DNA of 64,000 nt from Xylanibacter muris (GTDB lineage: Bacteria > Bacteroidota > Bacteroidia > Bacteroidales > Bacteroidaceae): positions 1-64,000 of the forward strand of contig NZ_JABKKF010000002.1 in the NCBI RefSeq assembly GCF_013166605.1, read 5' to 3'. Each line of letters opens with the position of its first letter. The first letter of the stretch is position 1. The notes under the pieces were generated by a model. It did not search any database. It had not been told where the DNA came from and was given only the letters and a program-made list of their open reading frames with translations. Both the position numbers and the translations under genes were made by a program. Below, one piece after another: positions 34,381 to 42,710 of this stretch.

Positions 34381-36051
34381 ATGAATAGCAAAATAATAAT
34401 CTATCAGATATTCACACGTCTTTATGGAAACCGTAATCTGACACGAATGTATAATGGAAGTATTCTGGAGAACGGTTGCGGAAAGATGAACTTTTTCACT
34501 CTTTCTGTGTTAAAGGAAATAAAGAAACTTGGTATTACCCATGTGTGGTATACCGGTGTGATACGTCATGCCACAAAGACTGATTATTCCGGATATGGAA
34601 TACCTGTAAATCACAAGGCTGTGGTTAAAGGCAATGCCGGTTCGCCATATGCCATTACAGACTATTATGATATTGATCCGGATCTTGCAGAGAATGTAGG
34701 CAACAGGATGGAGGAGTTTGATGCTTTGCTTAAGCGTACGCATAAGTCGGGATTGAAGGTTATAATAGACTTTGTGCCGAATCATGTTGCACGTCAGTAT
34801 CATTCTATTGCCAAACCGGCGGCAGTGGTTGATTTGGGAGAGAATGATAATGTTGGCGAAGGATTTAGTCCCCGGAATAATTTCTATTATTGTCCTGGGT
34901 GCCGGTTTCATCCTGATTTTGACTTGCATGACGAAACCGGTAAAGAGTATATGGAAGAACCTGCAAAAGCAACGGGGAACGACTGTTTTGGTCCGAATCC
35001 TGGTGTGAATGACTGGTATGAGACAGTAAAGCTTAATTATGGTGTTGACTATTATGCAGGTAGGATAGGTTATTTCAATCCGGTTCCTGATACTTGGAAG
35101 AAGATGCTTGATATACTTCTTTTCTGGGCCGGTAAAGGTGTGGATGCTTTTAGGTGTGACATGGCGGAAATGGTGCCTGCCGCATTTTGGAAATGGGCTA
35201 CGGGTAAAGTGAGAGAGGCTTATCCGGAAATATTATTCATAGGCGAGGTTTATAATCCGGCCGAATACCGTAATTATATCAGTTCCGGATTTGATTATCT
35301 TTATGATAAGGTTGGAATGTATGACACTATGCGTGCTGTCATTTGTGGAGCTGCTTCTGCTTCGGCCATTACCGGAGCATGGCAGGCTACTGATGATATA
35401 GAAAGCAACATGCTTTATTTTCTGGAGAATCATGATGAACAGCGTGTGGCGAGCCGTTTCTTTGCCGGTGATGGTTTGAAGGCTGTTCCGGCTCTTGTTG
35501 TAAATGCTCTTATGCGTAGGAATCCGTTCATGCTTTATGCTGGTGAGGAGTATGGTGAAAAAGGTATGGATGTAGAAGGATTCAGCGGATGTGACGGGCG
35601 TACTACTATTTTTGATTATTGGAGTATTGACACTTTGTGTCGTGCTGAAAACGGTGGGCTTACTGAGGATGAACGGAGGCTTTATGATATACATGTAAAG
35701 GTTCTTAATATAGCCCATACGGAAAAAGCTGTGGGTGAAGGAGCCTTTTTTGATTTGATGTATGTTAACGGTCATTCAGAGGTGTTCAATCCTGACAGGC
35801 AGTATGCTTTTCTGCGTAAGTGTGATGACAGCCTGCTTATTGTTGTTGCAAACTTTGATTCGTCAGATGTTGACATAGAACTGACTATTCCCGCCCATGC
35901 CTTTGACTGTCTGGCCTTGAAAGGGGGCTTGGTTATGGCATCAGACATCCTGAATGGCAGTAAGCGTAAGTTGAATTTGGTTAAGGATGGACGTATTCCG
36001 ATGAGAATCTTAGCCAATGGAGCCGCAGTGTGGAAAATAAAGCTCAGTTAA
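34381..36051 (+). CDS. GH13 alpha-amylase-family enzyme
   Basis: A 556-residue glycoside hydrolase of the alpha-amylase clan without a signal peptide, so cytoplasmic. The four conserved regions are visible: IDFVPNHV, FRCDMAE with nucleophile D260, FIGEVYN with acid/base E289, and ENHDEQR with D352. The chosen ATG follows the fabD terminator; the open frame extends 18 residues upstream through that hairpin. Its role is probably hydrolysis or transglycosylation of storage glucan or imported malto-oligosaccharides, fitting the glycogen genes 30 kb upstream. The exact bond specificity cannot be read. Confidence 0.9.
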   Translation: MNSKIIIYQIFTRLYGNRNLTRMYNGSILENGCGKMNFFTLSVLKEIKKLGITHVWYTGVIRHATKTDYSGYGIPVNHKAVVKGNAGSPYAITDYYDIDPDLAENVGNRMEEFDALLKRTHKSGLKVIIDFVPNHVARQYHSIAKPAAVVDLGENDNVGEGFSPRNNFYYCPGCRFHPDFDLHDETGKEYMEEPAKATGNDCFGPNPGVNDWYETVKLNYGVDYYAGRIGYFNPVPDTWKKMLDILLFWAGKGVDAFRCDMAEMVPAAFWKWATGKVREAYPEILFIGEVYNPAEYRNYISSGFDYLYDKVGMYDTMRAVICGAASASAITGAWQATDDIESNMLYFLENHDEQRVASRFFAGDGLKAVPALVVNALMRRNPFMLYAGEEYGEKGMDVEGFSGCDGRTTIFDYWSIDTLCRAENGGLTEDERRLYDIHVKVLNIAHTEKAVGEGAFFDLMYVNGHSEVFNPDRQYAFLRKCDDSLLIVVANFDSSDVDIELTIPAHAFDCLALKGGLVMASDILNGSKRKLNLVKDGRIPMRILANGAAVWKIKLS

Positions 36052-36078
36052 AGGTTATGGTTCTTAATAAAACAGAAT

Positions 36079-36549
36079 ATGGAAGACGTGGTTTTAAACG
36101 TACACAATAAGGAGGAATTTCCTCCTGCACATACTGCAGAACATTTGCTGAACCAGGTAATGGTGAGAATGTTCGGTTGCGAGCGTTCGGTGAATGCACA
36201 TATAGAGCGTAAGAAAAGCAAGATAAGCTATATACTTGACCATAAGCCCGACCGTCATGAAGAAAAGGCAATTGTGGATAGAATGAATGAGTTGATAGCT
36301 GAGGATTTACCTGTTGAATATGAGTTTGTAGACCGTGACAATATACCTGACGGAGTAAGGTTGGACCGGTTGCCTGAGGATGCTTCAGAGACGTTGAGAC
36401 TTGTGCGTATTGGCGACTATGATGTGTGCCCGTGTATAGGCAGACATGTACGTTCAACGGGGCAAATCGGCAGATTTGAATTGCTTGGAACAAATTGGGA
36501 TGAAGAAAAGCACTCGTTCAGGATACGTTTCAAGATTATTGCATCCTGA
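36079..36549 (+). CDS. AlaX-like alanyl-tRNA editing protein
   Basis: A 156-residue stand-alone editing domain related to the second additional domain of AlaRS/ThrRS. It has the zinc motifs HTAEH (about residues 20-24) and CIGRHV near 120. Such proteins hydrolyse mischarged Ser- or Gly-tRNA-Ala. It is among the short AlaX forms, lacking the glycine-rich N-terminal extension. It begins 27 bp after the amylase gene and is probably cotranscribed. The substrate is inferred from the family. Confidence 0.85.
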   Translation: MEDVVLNVHNKEEFPPAHTAEHLLNQVMVRMFGCERSVNAHIERKKSKISYILDHKPDRHEEKAIVDRMNELIAEDLPVEYEFVDRDNIPDGVRLDRLPEDASETLRLVRIGDYDVCPCIGRHVRSTGQIGRFELLGTNWDEEKHSFRIRFKIIAS

Positions 36550-36584
36550 TAGTCCAAAGAGTGGATTTATGTGATAAAATAAAA

Positions 36585-36630
36585 TGGGGAGTTAAGGATT
36601 TATATTTGTTATGTTCCTTAGCTCCCCATA
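36585..36630. terminator. bidirectional terminator between alaX-like gene and rng
   Basis: TGGGGAGTTAAGGA pairs with TCCTTAGCTCCCCA (one G-T pair), at 36585-36598 and 36615-36628, flanked by AAAA and TAAAA between convergent genes. Confidence 0.82.
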
Positions 36631-36635
36631 AAATA

Positions 36636-38210
36636 CTATTTTGTTTCTATTTCCTCTTTCATATCAATGAAGTTGCCTTTGCTGTCGTAGAACTCATACT
36701 GCAGGAAAGCCAATTTCTGTGATGGAATTACATTTAGGCCGAATCCGTATTTCATCTGCCACTTACGTTTAATAGATATAAGCCCTTTATTTATATAGGC
36801 TTCTACGTATGGATGCACATGAAGTGTGAGCTTTCTTATGCCTATCTTGTTTACTAACCGGTCAATTTTGCTCTCTAATTGGTCTGTGAATAGAATACTT
36901 GACTTTATCTTGCCTTTACCAAAGCATGTGGGGCAGGTCTCTTCCACATTCACGTCTATGGCCGGCCTTACACGCTGACGTGTAATCTGCATGAGGCCGA
37001 ATTTGCTCAATGGAAGAATGTTATGTCTTGCCCTGTCTTTCTGCATGTTTTTGCACATGCGTTCATAAAGCATCTGGCGGTCTTCCGCCAAATTCATATC
37101 AATAAAGTCCACAACGATTATTCCGCCCATATCCCTAAGGCGTAACTGGCGTGCAAGCTCATCGGCAGCTCCGAGGTTTACTTCCAGTGCGTTGGCCTCT
37201 TGGCCGTTTTCTGCGCGTGTACGGTTTCCGCTGTTCACGTCTACTACATGAAGAGCTTCTGTATGTTCAATGATAAGGTATGCTCCGCGCTTATAGTTTA
37301 CCGTTTTCCCGAATGACGACTTTATTTGTTTTGTGATGTTGAAGTTGTCAAAAATGGGAACCTGTCCGGTATATTTCTTTACGATATCTGCTTTTTCCGG
37401 GGCTATCAGTCCTACATAATCTTTTATCTGGCCGAATATTTCATCGTCATTTACATAGATTCCGTCATAAGTAGGGTTGAACAGGTCACGCAATAAGGCA
37501 ACAGCCCTGCCGGTCTCTTCGTATATGACCTGAGGCCTGTTCACGGTTTTCTGTACTTTTGTGATAGCGTCTTCCCATCGTTTCAGCAGTATTTTCAGTT
37601 CGCTGTCCAGTTCTGCTACACGCTTTCCTTCTGCAGAAGTGCGCACAATAACACCGAAGTTTTTCGGTTTGATACTTTGAATCAACTGTTTTAGTCTTGT
37701 GCGTTCTTCTCCTTTTTTAATTTTAGTGGATACCGATACCTTGTCGTTGAAAGGTATCAGTACGATATAACGGCCTGCAAAACTCAGTTCACATGTAAGT
37801 CGTGGACCTTTTGTGGAAATGGGTTCCTTTACAATTTGCACCATCACTTCCTGTCCGACTTTCAGAGTGTTCTGTACGCTTCCGTCTTTTTTCAGGTCGG
37901 GAAGGCGTATTGCTTTACTGATAGGATATAATTTCTTTTTGTCGCTTTGTACCTGTTTGAGGTATTTTTCGTAAGAGCTGAATTGTGTACCTAAATCAAG
38001 ATAATGCAAAAAAGCATCACGTTCGAAGCCTACATCTACGAAACATGCGTTCAAGCCAGGCATTAGTTTCTTAACTTTTGCCACATAAATGTTTCCTACA
38101 GAAAATGATGCAGAGCGCGGCTCGTTCTGGTATTCGACCAGGCTTTTGTCTTCGAGCAGTGCTATTGATATCTCTTTCTGTTGTACATCGATAATTACTT
38201 CGCTTGTCAT
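36636..38210 (-). CDS. rng: ribonuclease G/E family endoribonuclease
   Basis: An endoribonuclease for rRNA maturation and mRNA decay. An S1-like RNA-binding region occupies residues 35-120 (YVAKVKKLMPGLNACFVDVGFERDAFLHYLD start). The DNase-I-like catalytic core has VDVNSG and VDFIDM, which supply the metal-binding aspartates, and the zinc-link CPTCFGKG lies near residue 430. At 524 residues it resembles RNase G more than full RNase E and lacks the long scaffold tail. Two hairpins lie between it and the upstream COX24-like gene. Confidence 0.94.
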   Translation of the reverse strand: MTSEVIIDVQQKEISIALLEDKSLVEYQNEPRSASFSVGNIYVAKVKKLMPGLNACFVDVGFERDAFLHYLDLGTQFSSYEKYLKQVQSDKKKLYPISKAIRLPDLKKDGSVQNTLKVGQEVMVQIVKEPISTKGPRLTCELSFAGRYIVLIPFNDKVSVSTKIKKGEERTRLKQLIQSIKPKNFGVIVRTSAEGKRVAELDSELKILLKRWEDAITKVQKTVNRPQVIYEETGRAVALLRDLFNPTYDGIYVNDDEIFGQIKDYVGLIAPEKADIVKKYTGQVPIFDNFNITKQIKSSFGKTVNYKRGAYLIIEHTEALHVVDVNSGNRTRAENGQEANALEVNLGAADELARQLRLRDMGGIIVVDFIDMNLAEDRQMLYERMCKNMQKDRARHNILPLSKFGLMQITRQRVRPAIDVNVEETCPTCFGKGKIKSSILFTDQLESKIDRLVNKIGIRKLTLHVHPYVEAYINKGLISIKRKWQMKYGFGLNVIPSQKLAFLQYEFYDSKGNFIDMKEEIETK

Positions 38211-38237
38211 TGCTTTTAAGTCTTGTTTTTATTACGG

Positions 38238-38296
38238 TTCTCTTATTTTAAGAGAAAGGGTGTGCCATTGTCCTTTTACCGGACCAAATGACACAC
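38238..38296 (-). promoter_or_regulatory. two hairpins in the rng upstream region
   Basis: A stem TTCTCTTA/TAAGAGAA (38238-38245, 38249-38256) adjoins a second, imperfect stem GTGTGCCATTGTCC with GGACCAAATGACACAC (38260-38273, 38281-38296). They could end the upstream COX24-like transcript or form the rng leader. Confidence 0.5.
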
Positions 38297-38352
38297 TCCG
38301 CTCATTCCTTTAAAACAGAACTTTCATAAGTTTATTTGTCTGTAATTGGTGA

Positions 38353-38442
38353 TTACTTGCTCTTATGTCTGTTCTTTCTTAATCTTTTTTTACGCTTGTG
38401 AGTAGCCATCTTGTGGCCCTTTTTCTTTTTTCCGCTTGGCAT
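38353..38442 (-). CDS. 29-residue AURKAIP1/COX24-like basic protein (probable ribosomal protein)
   Basis: A tiny Lys/Arg/His-rich protein starting MPSGKKKKGHKMATHKRKK and ending in KNRHKSK. The pattern H-K-M-A-T-H-K-R-K-K-R-L-R matches the AURKAIP1/COX24 (DUF1713, mS38-type) family, seen as very small proteins across Bacteroidetes and related to a small-subunit protein of mitochondrial ribosomes. A ribosomal role is inferred. It lies between HU and RNase G on the minus strand, 57 bp after HU, and is easily missed because of its length. Confidence 0.8.
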   Translation of the reverse strand: MPSGKKKKGHKMATHKRKKRLRKNRHKSK

Positions 38443-38499
38443 AGCTTTAAAAATTTAAATTGTTGTTATATTTACTGATGTTTATTGTTTCAAATGTGT

Positions 38500-38775
38500 C
38501 TATTGCATTTTTGCAATAAAACTCTTTGCCGGCTTGAATGCCGGATAGTCATGCGCCTCTATTACGATTGTTGTATTTTTGGAAATGTTACGTGCAGTTT
38601 TCTGTGCACGGTGTTTCACTATGAAACTGCCGAAACCACGAAGGAACACATCTTCTTTTTTCACAGACAGGCTTTGGCGTACCTCTTCCATAAAGGCTTC
38701 CACTGTAGCCGCAACATCTTTCTTCGCAAGACCTGTATCCTCTACAATCTTGTTAATGATATCTGCTTTAGTCAT
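38500..38775 (-). CDS. HU/IHF-family DNA-binding protein
   Basis: A 91-residue nucleoid protein. MTKADIINKIVEDTGL is the characteristic start; the open frame extends 20 residues upstream past a promoter and is not used. The DNA-binding arm region reads LRGFGSFIVKHRAQKTARNISKNTTIVIEA, followed by AFKPAKSF, as in HU. It acts as a dimer that bends DNA. Its -7 element lies 58 bp upstream. Confidence 0.94.
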   Translation of the reverse strand: MTKADIINKIVEDTGLAKKDVAATVEAFMEEVRQSLSVKKEDVFLRGFGSFIVKHRAQKTARNISKNTTIVIEAHDYPAFKPAKSFIAKMQ

Positions 38776-38832
38776 TTCTGATTTTATATATTTTAAAGTT
38801 ATAGTATTCTTATAATTCCTCAATTTGGAGTG

Positions 38833-38840
38833 CAAAGATA
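38833..38840 (-). promoter_or_regulatory. -7 element for the HU gene
   Basis: TATCTTTG on the minus strand. It places the transcript start downstream of the longer open frame and supports the 38775 start codon. Confidence 0.6.
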
Positions 38841-39028
38841 CTGATTTTCAGCGTTACACGGAAATTTATTTTGCTTTTTTTTCTAAAAACTTCATTTCAT
38901 GTATCAGATAATGTGCAATTGTATGAGTCTTTTAAACCTATACTGTATTTTTTGACATCGCGTATGTCGTTTGACAGTACAATGTTTCATTTATGGTATG
39001 TTTTTTTCTGTATATCATGGAAAAAATG

Positions 39029-39036
39029 TAATTTTG
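39029..39036 (+). promoter_or_regulatory. -7 element for pyk
   Basis: TAATTTTG, 23 bp before the chosen pyruvate kinase start, which argues against the longer open frame beginning at 38871. Confidence 0.6.
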
Positions 39037-39059
39037 CACTGCATAAAACAGACTTAAAT

Positions 39060-40496
39060 ATGAAACAGACAAAGATTGTAGCTTCTGTCAGCGACCGCAG
39101 ATGCAGTGTTGAGTTCATCCGTCAGCTTTTTGATGCAGGAATGAATGTCATACGTATGAATACCGCCCATGCGACTCCTGATGGAATAAGGGAGATTATC
39201 AGAAACACACGTAAGGTATCGAATCATATTGGAATATTGATAGATACTAAGGGGCCTGAAATAAGAACAACGGGTTGTGAGGCCCCAATACCGTATAAGA
39301 CGGGTGATGTGGTAAAAATATTCGGGCGTCCGGGAATGGATACCGAACATGATATTATAAATCTTTCATACCAGAATTTTGCCAATGATATTCATATTGG
39401 CGATGATATTCTTTTCGATGACGGGGCGTTGAGTATGAAGGTTATAGGAATTAACGGCCCGGCTGTAATTGCACAGGTACAGAATGATGCCATGCTCGGG
39501 TCACGTAAGAGTGTCAACGTGCCGGGAGTTCATATCGATCTCCCTGCGCTTACGGAAAAAGACATACAGAATATAAATCTTGCGATAGACGAGGATATCG
39601 ACTTTATTGCCCACTCTTTTGTGCGCAGTGCGGACGATGTGATGGCGGTGCAGGCTGTTCTTGACAAGCGCGGGAGTGATATCAAGATAATATCCAAGAT
39701 TGAAAATCAGGAAGGTGTCGATAATATAGACGAGATAATTGAGGCATCTTATGGTATAATGATTGCGCGTGGGGATTTGGGCATAGAAGTGCCGATAGAG
39801 TGTATTCCGGGTATACAGCGTAAGATTATCCGTAAATGTGTGCAGGCAAAGAAGCCGGTGATTGTTGCTACTCAGATGCTTCATACGATGATAGACAACC
39901 CGCGACCGACACGTGCCGAGGTGACGGATATTGCCAATGCTATATATTACCGTACGGATGCACTGATGTTGAGTGGTGAGACCGCAAGCGGAAAGTATCC
40001 GGTGGAGGCCATAAGGACAATGGCTCAGATTGCAGAGCAGGCAGAGAAGGATAAATATCGTGAGAATGATATTCACATACCTTTGAGTCCTGATTGTGAT
40101 GTGCGTGAGTTTATGGCTCACAGTGCCATCGAGGCAACCGAGATAATGGGTGTGAAAGGTATCATAACAGATAGTTCCACCGGACAGACCGCACGTATCC
40201 TTGCTGCATTCAGGGGGCCGAATCCTGTGCTTGCTATATGTTATAATGAGAAATTGCAGCGTTGGCTGAATTTGAGTTATGGGGTTACCCCTGTCTATCA
40301 GAAGGAGCATATATCATCTCAGGATTTGTTTGTTGCGGCTGTGAGAATGCTTCGTCAGAAAGGGTATATATGTCTTGATGACAAGATTGCATATCTGAGC
40401 GGCTCGTTTGGAGCCGGTGGCGGAACAACTTTCCTTGAAATAAATAAAGTGAGAGAGGTGTTTGACAAGTCTTATAAATTTCATTTGCCTCAATAG
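39060..40496 (+). CDS. pyk: pyruvate kinase
   Basis: Converts phosphoenolpyruvate and ADP to pyruvate and ATP. The start MKQTKIVASVSDRRCSVEF gives 478 residues, normal for the family. MNTAHATPDG, IDTKGPEIRTTG, SKIENQEG, MIARGDLGIEVP with the catalytic-lysine region, and the MLSGETASGKYPVEA motif are all clear. The C-terminal allosteric domain is present (residues 345-478). It has its own promoter and terminator. Confidence 0.96.
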   Translation: MKQTKIVASVSDRRCSVEFIRQLFDAGMNVIRMNTAHATPDGIREIIRNTRKVSNHIGILIDTKGPEIRTTGCEAPIPYKTGDVVKIFGRPGMDTEHDIINLSYQNFANDIHIGDDILFDDGALSMKVIGINGPAVIAQVQNDAMLGSRKSVNVPGVHIDLPALTEKDIQNINLAIDEDIDFIAHSFVRSADDVMAVQAVLDKRGSDIKIISKIENQEGVDNIDEIIEASYGIMIARGDLGIEVPIECIPGIQRKIIRKCVQAKKPVIVATQMLHTMIDNPRPTRAEVTDIANAIYYRTDALMLSGETASGKYPVEAIRTMAQIAEQAEKDKYRENDIHIPLSPDCDVREFMAHSAIEATEIMGVKGIITDSSTGQTARILAAFRGPNPVLAICYNEKLQRWLNLSYGVTPVYQKEHISSQDLFVAAVRMLRQKGYICLDDKIAYLSGSFGAGGGTTFLEINKVREVFDKSYKFHLPQ

Positions 40497-40515
40497 GTTT
40501 TGACCGTCTCATAGA

Positions 40516-40558
40516 AAGGCGTATTGCATATCGAAAGCGGTGGCAATACGCCTTTTGT
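40516..40558 (+). terminator. terminator after pyk
   Basis: Perfect arms AAGGCGTATTGC and GCAATACGCCTT (40516-40527, 40543-40554) followed by TTGTGTTATTTTTT. Confidence 0.88.
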
Positions 40559-40640
40559 GTTATTTTTTGCTCGGCTAATTTGCTACTGAGCCGCATAAAA
40601 TGTAAAGGGTTTCTGATTGCAAAGCCTTTAGAAACAAGAA

Positions 40641-40669
40641 GCCCTGCATAATCTTTCGATTTGCAGGGC
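40641..40669 (-). terminator. terminator of tRNA-His
   Basis: On the minus strand, GCCCTGCAAATC and GATTATGCAGGGC form a stem followed by TTCTTGTTT, eight bases after the tRNA 3' end. Confidence 0.75.
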
Positions 40670-40677
40670 TTTTCCTG

Positions 40678-40752
40678 GGTGGGTGGTGGGGCTCGAACCC
40701 ACGACATTCAGAACCACAATCTGACGCTCTAACCAACTGAACTACATCCACC
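40678..40752 (-). tRNA. tRNA-His (GTG)
   Basis: A minus-strand cloverleaf with anticodon GTG (40717-40715) in loop TTGTGGT, T-stem GTGGG/CCCAC, C73, and the extra G at position -1 expected for tRNA-His. The acceptor strands GTGGATG and CACCCAC leave one A-C mismatch at the fifth pair. Confidence 0.92.
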
Positions 40753-40779
40753 ATGTTTCTTGCTTCTTTAAAGCGAGTG

Positions 40780-40811
40780 CAAAGGTACGTATTTTATTTT
40801 AAATGGCCAAA
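40780..40811 (-). promoter_or_regulatory. promoter of tRNA-His
   Basis: On the minus strand, TTTG (40811-40808), a 20-bp spacer and TACCTTTG (40787-40780). The following CACTCGCTTTAAAG is shared with the tRNA-Tyr promoter. Confidence 0.8.
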
Positions 40812-40864
40812 TAATTTACGTACCTTTTTACATCTTTTTAGAATTAAGTGTGAAATTACTTAAA

Positions 40865-41275
40865 TTACTTTGCTGGATTTGTTGCAGCTTCAGTTGCAGC
40901 ATTGTTTTCACCGCCCTTGTTGGGTTCTGCTTTTTGGTTACCGTTTGCTGCGGGTGTTGCCGGATTGGTTTTGCTTGCTCCGAATCCCGGAAGATTGTTC
41001 GGGTTTGTTGTTGGGTTTTCAACACCTTCCATTACAGAAATGTTGGTTGTGGCCTGAGGGACAACGTATGCGCATGCAATACTGATGACAACCATTGCTA
41101 CTGCCAATCCCCATGTTGTCTTTTCAATGAAGTCGGTTGTCTTGCGGACACCGCCAATTTGATTGTAAGAGGCGAAGCTGGATGACAGTCCACCGCCTTT
41201 TGACTCCTGAATCAGCACTATGCCAATCATAAGCAGTGCTGCGATGCAGATAAGAATTACTAAAAGTGTGTACAT
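40865..41275 (-). CDS. secG: preprotein translocase subunit SecG
   Basis: A small subunit of the SecYEG channel. Two membrane segments (residues 1-20 and about 54-74) flank the conserved loop IVLIQESKGGGLSSSF and the GVRKTTDFIEKTTW segment. The C-terminal tail (about 60 residues) is rich in Asn, Ala, Thr and Pro, as in many Bacteroidales SecG proteins, bringing the length to 136 against about 75-110 for the core. It is the last gene of a minus-strand run ending just before tRNA-His. Confidence 0.93.
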   Translation of the reverse strand: MYTLLVILICIAALLMIGIVLIQESKGGGLSSSFASYNQIGGVRKTTDFIEKTTWGLAVAMVVISIACAYVVPQATTNISVMEGVENPTTNPNNLPGFGASKTNPATPAANGNQKAEPNKGGENNAATEAATNPAK

Positions 41276-41279
41276 TTTA

Positions 41280-42035
41280 CTATTTTTGTTTATTACTGTT
41301 TATTATCAATTTCTCTAAGAAACGAATTTGGTCTGCAAAGTAAGCATTTTTTTTTGGATAATTCAAACTTAATCGCTTAATTATTTCCAGTGCCTTTGAA
41401 TATCTTCCTTGTTTTATGTATATGCGGGCCAAGGTTTCTGTAAAAATGCCTTCATCGTTGTCTTTTTCATCTTTATTGCCTTGGTCTGAAATTTGCGGGA
41501 TATATTCCGGTGTTTCATTTAGTATGATTTTCCCCTTGTCGTTTTCAATGAAACTGTCTATCAGGCTGTGTCCTTTCAGTTGAGGTGTCTTTTCTTCCTC
41601 TTCTTCCTGATTGCTTTCGCTTTCCATTAGGTATGCGACATAGTCCACTGCTGCGTCTGCGGGTGTGGGTTTGCGTTTTTTCTTTTCTTCCCCGTTGTTG
41701 TGAGGTATCGTATCGAGAAAACTGTCTATCAGCGATATCGTTCTGTTGTCGTTGCCTGCTGTCGGATTCTTTTTCTCCGGAGATTTCTGCTGGTTTGGCT
41801 TCAGTTTGTAATGTGCGGCCTCTACCAGTTGAAATATGATGTTTCTGTCTGTAATGTATATTGCGGCTCTTCTTAATTCCTCATCGAATGAAGGGTCGTG
41901 CAGGAGATAAAGATTTTGGAGCATGAGCAGTCTGGCAGTCTGGAAATACGGATACAGCGCAAGCATCGAACGCAACTCATAGAGTGTATCGCGGTCGAGT
42001 TGTTCAGGATGTTTTATCAGCTCTGTTATTTCCAT
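41280..42035 (-). CDS. TPR-like cytoplasmic protein of unknown function
   Basis: A 251-residue protein without a signal peptide. The N-terminus (MEITELIKHPEQLDRDTLYELRSMLALYPYF region) is helical, the middle (residues 85-185) is highly charged and Glu/Lys-rich, and the last 50 residues form a TPR-like hairpin (ETLARIYIKQGRYSKALEIIKRLSLNYP region). Placement between lptE and secG, four bases from secG, suggests a role linked to envelope biogenesis, but none can be named. Confidence 0.8.
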   Translation of the reverse strand: MEITELIKHPEQLDRDTLYELRSMLALYPYFQTARLLMLQNLYLLHDPSFDEELRRAAIYITDRNIIFQLVEAAHYKLKPNQQKSPEKKNPTAGNDNRTISLIDSFLDTIPHNNGEEKKKRKPTPADAAVDYVAYLMESESNQEEEEEKTPQLKGHSLIDSFIENDKGKIILNETPEYIPQISDQGNKDEKDNDEGIFTETLARIYIKQGRYSKALEIIKRLSLNYPKKNAYFADQIRFLEKLIINSNKQK

Positions 42036-42087
42036 AATGATATAGCCTTGTTACCTTCTTGCTTATTTGTTTTGTCGTTTTTACAAA

Positions 42088-42654
42088 CTACCAGTTTGCC
42101 ACCGTCGCGTTAAATATCTGGTCTGTTATTTCCTTTACCATTTGCGTTACAAGCTCTTCCTGCACGGAGTTGAGTGACTGTGTCGTTTCATAACTTGCCT
42201 GTGCGGAGAACTGTCTTTCAAAGTCTTCGGAATGGTTTGCATTGTTTGTAAACCTTACGTTGACCGTCATTGAAAGCTCCGTCTGTGCGGAGTATCCTTC
42301 GCTTGAAACGGCTTTGTTACGTTGGTTGTATTGCGTTATTTCCCCTTCTATTTTCATGTCTCCGTTTCTTTTCACAAGTATAAGGCGCGTGTTGTTGGCA
42401 TATACATCCTTTAATTGGTTGTTGAATATGCTGGCCATCGGTCCCCATACATAGCTTGACCTTATCGGGAAGTCTGCAATCTGTATTGTTTTTGTTTTTG
42501 AATAGTCTATGCTTGCACCGTTGAATTTGTATGATACGGAGCATGAACTTAGTATGAGGCTTATAAGCATAGTCCAAAAAGACACAAACAGGGAATGTCG
42601 GTGCCGTTCTGTTCTGATGTATTTTATAATATGTGTATTGTGCCTCTTGTCCAT
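42088..42654 (-). CDS. lptE: LptE-family outer-membrane lipoprotein
   Basis: A lipoprotein that would plug LptD and help insert lipopolysaccharide. The chosen start gives about 188 residues; an upstream ATG at 42705 is possible but close to the previous gene's stop. The lipobox is LSSC, followed by SVSYKFNGASIDYSKTKTI, a standard Bacteroidetes LptE start. The rest alternates beta strands and a final helix (EELVTQMVKEITDQIFNATVANW region). Its N-terminal cytoplasmic part before the hydrophobic core is unusually long and basic, so the start may be further downstream. Confidence 0.83.
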   Translation of the reverse strand: MDKRHNTHIIKYIRTERHRHSLFVSFWTMLISLILSSCSVSYKFNGASIDYSKTKTIQIADFPIRSSYVWGPMASIFNNQLKDVYANNTRLILVKRNGDMKIEGEITQYNQRNKAVSSEGYSAQTELSMTVNVRFTNNANHSEDFERQFSAQASYETTQSLNSVQEELVTQMVKEITDQIFNATVANW

Positions 42655-42710
42655 TTTTTGTAGAATTCGTGAATTACCGGCATATCCTGGTTGGTTATGC
42701 GTCATCCATC

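Noticed and set aside
33378..34391. 337-residue minus-strand open frame opposite fabD
   Set aside because: It lies fully antisense to a clear FabD gene, is His/Cys/Thr-rich in the way of antisense translations, and has no recognisable domain.
38871..39059. 63-codon upstream extension of pyruvate kinase
   Set aside because: It contains the pyk promoter and lacks homology-like features; pyruvate kinases start at the MKQTKIVAS position.
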